Source: Caballeronia ptereochthonis (GTDB lineage Bacteria; Pseudomonadota; Gammaproteobacteria; Burkholderiales; Burkholderiaceae). Taken from it: a stretch of 64,000 bases of DNA. Shown piece after piece: positions 54,386-61,489 of the stretch. A program made the position numbers and the translations under genes. A model generated the notes under the pieces. The model worked only from the letters and a program-made list of their open reading frames with translations. It was not told the origin of the DNA and made no database searches. Location: NCBI RefSeq assembly GCF_001545075.1, contig NZ_FCOB02000023.1, positions 62,001-126,000 of the forward strand, in the 5' to 3' direction. Each line of letters starts with the position of its first letter. Position 1 is the stretch's first letter.

Positions 54386-56299
54386 TCAAACTTCGCCCCC
54401 TGACGCCAACACGCCCATCTCGAAAAGAAACCGAGACGGCGCCTTGCGCCATCCGTTGTACCTTTCACCGTAACTCATGGTCAGCGTTTCTATCGTTCGA
54501 GTAATCGCAACAAAGCAATTGCGGCGCTCTTCCTGCATCTCCCTACTATCGTCTCCCGATTTCTTGCTTTGGAAGGACGGCAACTGGTCTTCGGACATGC
54601 CGACCAGATAAACATGCAGAAACTCCAGTCCTTTTGAGCTGTGAATAGTCAGGCAGCGCACTGAGTTTGAGGGTGCCTCTGGGGTCTTGTTCGCCAGCGC
54701 AAGCTCTTGTAGGAACTGTCCCAATGACAGAGAGTAAGCTTCATCCTCGCCGCCAATCTCACGAATGATGTTTTGCCAAACATTTCGCTCCGTTGTGTAC
54801 TCGGCGTACTGCTCGTCTACTCCGTCTCGGCCAGCGCTTTCGACGGCGTCGAAGTACGCTAGAGTCTCCTGGATGAATTCGGCATATCGTCCCTGAACCA
54901 GCACGGAGACAGCGTCTTGAAGCTCTTTAGCCACGGCGGGACTGTCAGCTACTAGCGCGCCAAGCGCCTCTAATTGGTCCCCGTTGAGTGCGGCGGAAAA
55001 TCCAGCGAGGTCCTCTTCACTGGAGTCTTGCTCCACGCAGTCGGACAGAGCCTTGGTTACCATCGAGGCCAAATCGTCGTCGGACCGTACCAACGCCAGT
55101 TTCAGCGCCGACATTACGAACCGCATCGGCGCACTCTCGAACTGGGACTTCCGTCGTTGGATATGGCTCGGCACTGACAGCGCCTCCAGCGCCCTTTGGA
55201 CCCGCTCCAAGAGCTTGGTTGCGCGCGCCAGGACAACAATATCGGCAGGACGTGCGCCGTTCTTCAGCCGAGCAGCCACGCACTCAGCAATACCCTCTGC
55301 CTCCTTTTGGTCGTCTTCAAACGACAGAAGCTGGATAGGGTTCGTGCCAGAGCCAACCTTCATCGAGAGCAACGGTTTTTTGTCCGGCGACCGCTCACCG
55401 TTGTGGACGATAAGTGCATTCGCGAGCGCCACCACTTCTGGGGGACACCTGTAGTTTTCCGGAAGCTGAATGGTGGTCAAGTTGTAGTGCTGCTCGAGCT
55501 CCTTCACACGGGCCGGACTCGCACCGTTCCACTGATATATGGTCTGGTCGTCGTCGCCGACGATGAAGACGTTGGCGTCCCTGTCGGGAACCAAGACCCG
55601 AAGTACCCGGTACTGTGCTGCATTTGTGTCCTGAAACTCGTCCACACAGACGAACCGATACACTGTCCGAAGCTGCTTGCTAATGCGAGGCCGTTCGCGA
55701 AGCAACTCCTCGCAGAAATACAAGATGGACCCGTAGTCCAAGCAATTCTGTTGCTTTAGCAACTCTTTGTAGCGAACGAACAGCGTTTGAAGCTGCTGGC
55801 CCGCCTCTGTATCCTTCAGCAAGGATGGAACTTGGGCGTCAGGGGTCACGTTCCGGAGAAGAAAGTCGATGGCAGTCAACGCCTTGTCTGCCGAAACAAA
55901 CTTGGTGAGTTCATCCGACCTCTCTGCCAGCACCGACCTTAGAAGCCCAACACGCTCAGACTCATCAAGAATCTCGAAGTCGGGGCTCAATCCAAAGTGG
56001 CTACCATGCTGCCGCAAGATGTCGGTAGCAAACGAGTGAAATGTGGTCAACAGGACCCGGTCCTTCGCATTTGGGACGAGCGTCAGCAGGCGCTCGCGCA
56101 TTTCTGCGGCAGCTTTCCTGGTAAACGTCAAACACAGAATCCGAAATGAGTCGTCTTGGCTCTGCTCAACGAGACGTGCGACTCGGGCGGTCAACGTCGC
56201 TGTCTTTCCTGAACCCGGGCCTGCTAGGACCAACAAAGGCCCCGAATCCCACTGAGCGGCGGTGAGCTGACTGGCATTGAGCTTCTTCAAGTAGTCCAT
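54386..56299 (-). CDS. UvrD/PcrA-like SF1A helicase (GajB-like) inside BREX operon
   Basis: 637 residues. A complete SF1A helicase set: Q-motif LNASQLTAAQ, Walker A AGPGSGKT (26-33), motif Ia LTFTRKAAAEM, II VDEFQDTN (about 219), III VGDDDQTIYQWNGA, V LTIHSSKGLEF, VI VAITRTIETLTM. The ATG at 56299 shares one base with the nuclease stop (TGATG). With the adjacent OLD nuclease it forms a class 2 OLD/UvrD pair as in Gabija. It is longer than the published Gabija helicase GajB (about 500 residues), so the exact subtype is open. Confidence 0.85.
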   Translation of the reverse strand: MDYLKKLNASQLTAAQWDSGPLLVLAGPGSGKTATLTARVARLVEQSQDDSFRILCLTFTRKAAAEMRERLLTLVPNAKDRVLLTTFHSFATDILRQHGSHFGLSPDFEILDESERVGLLRSVLAERSDELTKFVSADKALTAIDFLLRNVTPDAQVPSLLKDTEAGQQLQTLFVRYKELLKQQNCLDYGSILYFCEELLRERPRISKQLRTVYRFVCVDEFQDTNAAQYRVLRVLVPDRDANVFIVGDDDQTIYQWNGASPARVKELEQHYNLTTIQLPENYRCPPEVVALANALIVHNGERSPDKKPLLSMKVGSGTNPIQLLSFEDDQKEAEGIAECVAARLKNGARPADIVVLARATKLLERVQRALEALSVPSHIQRRKSQFESAPMRFVMSALKLALVRSDDDLASMVTKALSDCVEQDSSEEDLAGFSAALNGDQLEALGALVADSPAVAKELQDAVSVLVQGRYAEFIQETLAYFDAVESAGRDGVDEQYAEYTTERNVWQNIIREIGGEDEAYSLSLGQFLQELALANKTPEAPSNSVRCLTIHSSKGLEFLHVYLVGMSEDQLPSFQSKKSGDDSREMQEERRNCFVAITRTIETLTMSYGERYNGWRKAPSRFLFEMGVLASGGEV

Positions 56300-58026
56300 C
56301 ACGACCTCCCGGCGAGAGCAATCGCCTTTATGACGGCGCTTCGCAGTGCCTTGGGCACCGATAGAGCACCACGCTGGCGCATCGCCTCGACTACAGCGTA
56401 TGCAGCACTCGGTTTGTCAGGGATGCATTTGATGATTTGGTCAGCGTACGCTGGGTCGCCCGGTGCAACAGTCAGCTTCGCCGCCTTCTTCGCAGGTACT
56501 GCGATGGCCTCATAAACGTCTAGGAACCCATTCGCGGCCAAATAAGGCTCGATGGACGCTGCACCGGCAAGAACCGAAATGTATCGCCACGGCCGCTTGG
56601 GAGTCTCGGGAATCCGGTCATCTGCCTTCTTCGCGTCGCTGGCACCCTGGGCGTCGGCATCGGTCAAGCAATGCCACGAAATTCCCAAGGCATTGGCCGC
56701 ATCTAGGAAGTAGTCGATGTCGCCCAAGCGGTACTCAACACATCTGACGCCAGCCTGCTCGAGGTCTAGGCCGAGCACCTGAGCCACACCGGAGAACAGG
56801 ATGGCTTCGGTTTCACCTTCTCCAAGCAACCAGCAACGGGCGAAGAACAACTCGCCACGGGTGCGGCGAACCAGGAAATCAAACTTCCTTTGGTCACGCG
56901 GGTCCAGTGCTCCCGGAGCGATGGCACCAACCTTCACTTGTCCCCGCGACTTGTAGATTCTCCGAATTGCCGTCAGGTCCACCTCCGACAGGAGGTCGCC
57001 TGAGTGCGTAGCAATCAGTTTCTGGCCGTCGATGTCTTGAATAGTCTTCCAGAGCGCCCTGACGGCGTTCGGGTGCAGATGGGCTTCTGGTTCCTCCAGC
57101 GCGACGATGGGCTTCGATTCCTTGGCGCCTTGCTTTCTGGCCAGCTCTGATTTGAGAAAGGCATCGAACAGCATCAGAACGGTCAGGCTCTGGGTACCTT
57201 CTCCATGACGCCCAATGGGTAATCGTGCGCCTGTAGCCGACGCAATGCTCACTTGGGTGCGGTTCAGCATATCAAACACCCGTGCAGGAACTGCATCGAC
57301 ACTGACGACGTCTTGTCCACCGAGAGCCACCAGCTCTTGCACCTTAGCCAGATGGTCGCGGACGCCTTTGAACGTTCCATGAGCTTCGATGATTTGTGCG
57401 TTGATGTCCTCAAGCTGCGTCTCGATGGCAGTCTTCGTCGCCTCGTCAATCTGCGAGTTCTTGACGAAGGGCGACCAAAACTGCGACGTGCGAGAAAACT
57501 CCTTGCCAGCATCACGCAAAGCCGAGAGGTAGAACAAAGGCCGAAGCTGCTGCAAGCCTGTCAGACGACCGCGACTCTTCGCTGGCAACGGGTTTCCAAC
57601 GGCATCGAGGAACTCAAATGTGGTCTCGATTTCCTGGGTGACTGGAGAGTACTGGGCGCTGACACGCAGTTGGACACGACTTCGGTCATCGGGTGGCACA
57701 AGAACTATCACCCCGCCGTCCCCGCCGAGCCGCTGCTCGACTTCGTCTGGCCACTCACCGGCTTGCGCTTCTTCGAAAGTCAGCGTGATAACGATAGGCG
57801 GTGCGGTGGTGGGGTCTGCAGCCCGGCTATCGAAATGCAGGTCGAACTCCTCGAACGGAGAAGTACGTCCGGAGGACCGCAGCGCAGACAGGCACGCACG
57901 CAAGGCATGAAGCACGGTGGTCTTGCCACAGTTGTTCTCGCCCACTAGAACAGTCGTCGGACCCAGCGAAAGCTCAAGTGCCTTGATGCCCCGGTAGTGT
58001 TCAATCTTCAGGCTGGTGAGCAGCAT
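56299..58026 (-). CDS. OLD-family ATPase/TOPRIM nuclease (GajA-like) inside BREX operon
   Basis: 575 residues, close to GajA (about 580). N-terminal ABC-type ATPase: Walker A GENNCGKT at 29-36, signature-like region, Walker B/D-loop VALEEPEAHLHP (about 304-318) and H-loop ATHSGDLL. C-terminal TOPRIM: LLGEGETEAILF (catalytic Glu, about 400) and LTDADAQG (metal-binding DxD, about 452). Such nucleases cut or nick phage DNA when nucleotide pools fall. The ATG at 58026 overlaps the pglX stop (TGATG). It sits between pglX and pglZ, an unusual site for Gabija. Confidence 0.87.
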   Translation of the reverse strand: MLLTSLKIEHYRGIKALELSLGPTTVLVGENNCGKTTVLHALRACLSALRSSGRTSPFEEFDLHFDSRAADPTTAPPIVITLTFEEAQAGEWPDEVEQRLGGDGGVIVLVPPDDRSRVQLRVSAQYSPVTQEIETTFEFLDAVGNPLPAKSRGRLTGLQQLRPLFYLSALRDAGKEFSRTSQFWSPFVKNSQIDEATKTAIETQLEDINAQIIEAHGTFKGVRDHLAKVQELVALGGQDVVSVDAVPARVFDMLNRTQVSIASATGARLPIGRHGEGTQSLTVLMLFDAFLKSELARKQGAKESKPIVALEEPEAHLHPNAVRALWKTIQDIDGQKLIATHSGDLLSEVDLTAIRRIYKSRGQVKVGAIAPGALDPRDQRKFDFLVRRTRGELFFARCWLLGEGETEAILFSGVAQVLGLDLEQAGVRCVEYRLGDIDYFLDAANALGISWHCLTDADAQGASDAKKADDRIPETPKRPWRYISVLAGAASIEPYLAANGFLDVYEAIAVPAKKAAKLTVAPGDPAYADQIIKCIPDKPSAAYAVVEAMRQRGALSVPKALRSAVIKAIALAGRS

Positions 58027-61000
58027 CACTTCTCCCCGATAGCGGCTTTCTTCTCCGCCACCGTCAAATGATGGTCATTAATGCGCTCGCCCTTGAACAC
58101 CGGGTACCACGGTGCACTTTCTACGTCCTTCCCGCGGTCCTTTTCCCACGAAATGTTGAGCTTGGGCTTCTTGTTGTGGCGCAGGACCTCGGCAGTCATA
58201 AAAGGGCGAATGTTCAGGCGCACGCCGTCGTTGAGGTCGGGGTTCCAGCCAATGGGCTGTTCGGAGAGCTTCTTCCAGCGCACGAAAATGTCGTAGGGTC
58301 GCTCGCCTTCGAGGATGAGCTCCAAGCGCCGCTTCAAGTCTTGGGCAGCGGCCAGGCGCGTCTGGGCACCGTCCACGCCATCGCGCACGCTGGCCTCCTG
58401 TTGGCGAATCCAATCTCCCAGGTAGGTGTGGATGAGACGCTCCAAGTTTTTGGCGTCGAGCTGGTGGTAGTTCACCAGCGCAGCGAAGCCGTCCTTCAGG
58501 CCGTCCCATACATGCCAGATAAAGGGGCGGTGATGGAAGCGCCTGGCATGTTGCTCGAAGAACTTGTCGCGCAGCCAGACGTCGAGGCTTTTGCCGGCGC
58601 AGTCAGCATCGGCCAGCAGTTTGTCGAGCACGGCGGGTTTCCAACTGCCGGGCTCCACGGCCTCCCAAGCGTCAATCATCAGGTTGAGTACGCGCTCATA
58701 TGCCGGCGGTTCACCGCGCACCGACGGCAGGCAGACAATGCCGTCGTCGTCGTTGTGTTCGGCCAGCTTTTCGCAACGGGCAATCCATGCGTGTGCCTCG
58801 CCGGACAGTTCCATCGATGCATCGGTCTCGGCGGGCCAGCAGTAGCCCACCAAGCGGGCGACTGCCACTTGCAATGGGTCAACGGCAGGCCGAGGATGAC
58901 CGTGGAATACCCATTGAGTGGGGTCGTCAGAATACGGCTTGGGCAGGCCATCGGGATAGCGCTGGGCAGCGACTCGCTCCCAGTGAGCTAGGTCGAAGGG
59001 AACTTTGACCAGCGTCGCGTTAGTAACGTTGATTTTTTGGTCGATTTTCCTGACTGCGGCGTGGTATTCGGGGGACGTACAGAAGCTCCAAACTGCGGGG
59101 AGGTGTTTGGGCTCTCTTGGGACAAGGGTCGCGCTATTCATGTCCCAAGGGCTGCCAGCGTTGAGTGTTGACGGGAGTTCTCGCATTTGGCGAACAGCGA
59201 CACCTGAAGAACTCCACGCACTTTGACCCTGTATACGCGCTGCCGATGAGCGAGCCAGTGACCCAGCCCCACTCTCCCACAAAAAAATCTGCTCCCGACC
59301 TACAAAGGGCGCCGTTTCATCGCCAGTCGACTGCAAGCTCATCCATGCCCCGCCCCATGCCCCGTGCTCCCAGAAACATTGAATGTATCTTGGGTTATCG
59401 CCTGTTGTAATGCCTTGAAAAGACTGGGCATAGCGTTCGAGCAATGGCAATTCTGATGATTCGCCGAGCGTTATCCGAGCGTCCGGATTTTCCAACTGAA
59501 CTTTTTGGCTAACCGCCAGCAATTTGCCTTCACGCAATAGTGACGCTTTCTCTCGTCCCGATTTGGGCTCACTGGCATCCAGACCGCACAAATGAAAGCT
59601 TCCCGAGGCCTGAATGCGAGTCTGGGTGAGGAGAATGATGAACGCCCCAGCCGCCTGCGAGCTGTCGAAACCGCCTTCACCGAGCCGGGCAAGAAGATTC
59701 CACTGCAAACGACTTAGAAGTGATTCGCGCTGTTTCTTGTAGCTGGTGAGGAACAGCCAGTTCTGCGGCATCACGATTTGCACCACGCCCGCGCCTTGGC
59801 CTTGGCTGTCCTCAGGCTCTCGCGCTAATTCCAGACATCGCTCTAGGAATACATTGGCCAAGTCGTTCTTGGCCTCGGGGTAATGCGTGTCGCAGTAGTT
59901 CTTCAGTATGTCGTGCTGCTTACCCCGCGCTAGGTAGGGCACGTTGGTTACCACGAGGTCGTAACGCCCATTCAGAAGCCGGGCGGCGTCCAGCAGTCCG
60001 CGGGCGGTCAGCACCAGGTCCCACGTGTCGTCCTGCAACTCGCTCGCTTGCCCCAATAGAGTCGCAGGGCGTTCCGTGGCCAGTGCGCGTTCGAGCAGCT
60101 CACGCAACGTGTCAAAGCTCGACGTAGCGAGGTCATCCTTCAGGGTGCGCGCCGGGTCCAGCAGGCTCCCAAGCAGTGGGGCCTGTGCAAAGCTAGCGTG
60201 CAGCAGGCGCAGTTCCTGCCTCAGATAGGCACCGTTGGGTGCGTCGTCCGGCACCAAAGCCATCCAGTCCTCGGGCTTTGCAGCCACTTTCAGGCCACAG
60301 CAGGCTATCTTTGGTGCAGGCATTTCCGGGCGCACACCAAGTGGGTAGCCATTTTTGCCCGGGAAGCGCCACGCTGCCAGCGCCAGCGCAAACACTGCAA
60401 TTTCCACGCAACGGGCATCTAGCTCCAAGCCGTGCAGGTTATTGGCCAGCACAGCGTCCACCGCGGCCGTCGCGCTTAGGCCCTCAGCTTCCATGCGCAT
60501 GGGTACCAGCATCAGAAAGGCTGCTACTAGGAAGTGGCCCGAGCCGCAGCAGGGGTCAAGCAGCTCGAAATCTTGAAGGCAGTCGGGCCAGCCCTCGAAC
60601 TTGCCGGCGGCCGGCGTTCCGTCGTCCAGCATGCGCATGTAGGTCAGTGGCACGGGGCACGACTTGCCGGGGTGTCGAGTCACCCACCAGGCGCCGAGCG
60701 AATTGTGGAGCAGGAAGTCCACCATGTAGGGTTCGGTAAAGAGCTGAGTGACGGCGGGTAGCTCGTCGGCGCCAATCTTCACCTCGGACTTGTTGATGGC
60801 TTCCTTGCGTTGGGCCTGCCAAAACTGATAGACCCAGCCCAAGCTGTCGCTAGCCTTGAAGACTTCGTTGGGCAGCGTGGCCAGCAGGCGCTCCATCTCG
60901 CGCTGGTGTTCGGGCGCGAAGGTCACCTCGAACACGGGGCTATGAGACTTGAATACCTGAGGCAGCATACGAGCGGCCAGCTTGCCCGCCAGTTCCCACT

Positions 61001-61418
61001 TGCTCCTGGCGCCCAGATTCATCGCTGGGTCACTCTCCTGTGTCAGCGCGTCGCAATCATCAAGCGACACCGCAGCACCTGGCTCCCATAAAAGCAAGCC
61101 ATTTTCAGCGAGAAAGCGGGCGAACAACATGCGATGCCAGTGCTCATAGGCCACCTCCCACACCAAGTGTTGGACGCCTTGGCTATCGTCACTGGCCTTT
61201 ACATCACCCAGTGCACGGCCGTGAGCACGCAGGCGTCGGCGCAGAGCCCTGAACTCGTCGGACAGATAGTCAGGCGCCTTGGCTTCCGCCACGGCCATTT
61301 GGGCGAGCGCCGCACTTGCACCTTTTTCCGCCGCTTCCCTGGCTGCCTTGACGGTGTTTTCCAGCTGAGTACGTAGCGGTTTAGGCAGCGGTTGATTGTT
61401 GATGTTGTGTGTCAACAT
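58026..61418 (-). CDS. pglX: BREX adenine-specific DNA methyltransferase PglX
   Basis: 1130 residues. N6-adenine methyltransferase that marks self DNA and gives BREX its sequence specificity. SAM motif I LLDPCCGSGHFLVAAF at about 283-298; motif IV VVTNVPYLARGKQ at about 487 has NVPY in place of the common NPPY. The large C-terminal part is the target-recognition and BREX-specific region. ATG at 61418. Short gap to brxC upstream; overlap with the OLD nuclease downstream. Confidence 0.92.
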   Translation of the reverse strand: MLTHNINNQPLPKPLRTQLENTVKAAREAAEKGASAALAQMAVAEAKAPDYLSDEFRALRRRLRAHGRALGDVKASDDSQGVQHLVWEVAYEHWHRMLFARFLAENGLLLWEPGAAVSLDDCDALTQESDPAMNLGARSKWELAGKLAARMLPQVFKSHSPVFEVTFAPEHQREMERLLATLPNEVFKASDSLGWVYQFWQAQRKEAINKSEVKIGADELPAVTQLFTEPYMVDFLLHNSLGAWWVTRHPGKSCPVPLTYMRMLDDGTPAAGKFEGWPDCLQDFELLDPCCGSGHFLVAAFLMLVPMRMEAEGLSATAAVDAVLANNLHGLELDARCVEIAVFALALAAWRFPGKNGYPLGVRPEMPAPKIACCGLKVAAKPEDWMALVPDDAPNGAYLRQELRLLHASFAQAPLLGSLLDPARTLKDDLATSSFDTLRELLERALATERPATLLGQASELQDDTWDLVLTARGLLDAARLLNGRYDLVVTNVPYLARGKQHDILKNYCDTHYPEAKNDLANVFLERCLELAREPEDSQGQGAGVVQIVMPQNWLFLTSYKKQRESLLSRLQWNLLARLGEGGFDSSQAAGAFIILLTQTRIQASGSFHLCGLDASEPKSGREKASLLREGKLLAVSQKVQLENPDARITLGESSELPLLERYAQSFQGITTGDNPRYIQCFWEHGAWGGAWMSLQSTGDETAPFVGREQIFLWESGAGSLARSSAARIQGQSAWSSSGVAVRQMRELPSTLNAGSPWDMNSATLVPREPKHLPAVWSFCTSPEYHAAVRKIDQKINVTNATLVKVPFDLAHWERVAAQRYPDGLPKPYSDDPTQWVFHGHPRPAVDPLQVAVARLVGYCWPAETDASMELSGEAHAWIARCEKLAEHNDDDGIVCLPSVRGEPPAYERVLNLMIDAWEAVEPGSWKPAVLDKLLADADCAGKSLDVWLRDKFFEQHARRFHHRPFIWHVWDGLKDGFAALVNYHQLDAKNLERLIHTYLGDWIRQQEASVRDGVDGAQTRLAAAQDLKRRLELILEGERPYDIFVRWKKLSEQPIGWNPDLNDGVRLNIRPFMTAEVLRHNKKPKLNISWEKDRGKDVESAPWYPVFKGERINDHHLTVAEKKAAIGEK

Positions 61419-61489
61419 GACTTTGATGTCTTATCTGCGACGAGACGTGGGTGCTTGAAGAATTGGCTACCCATCCCATAGGTTATATG

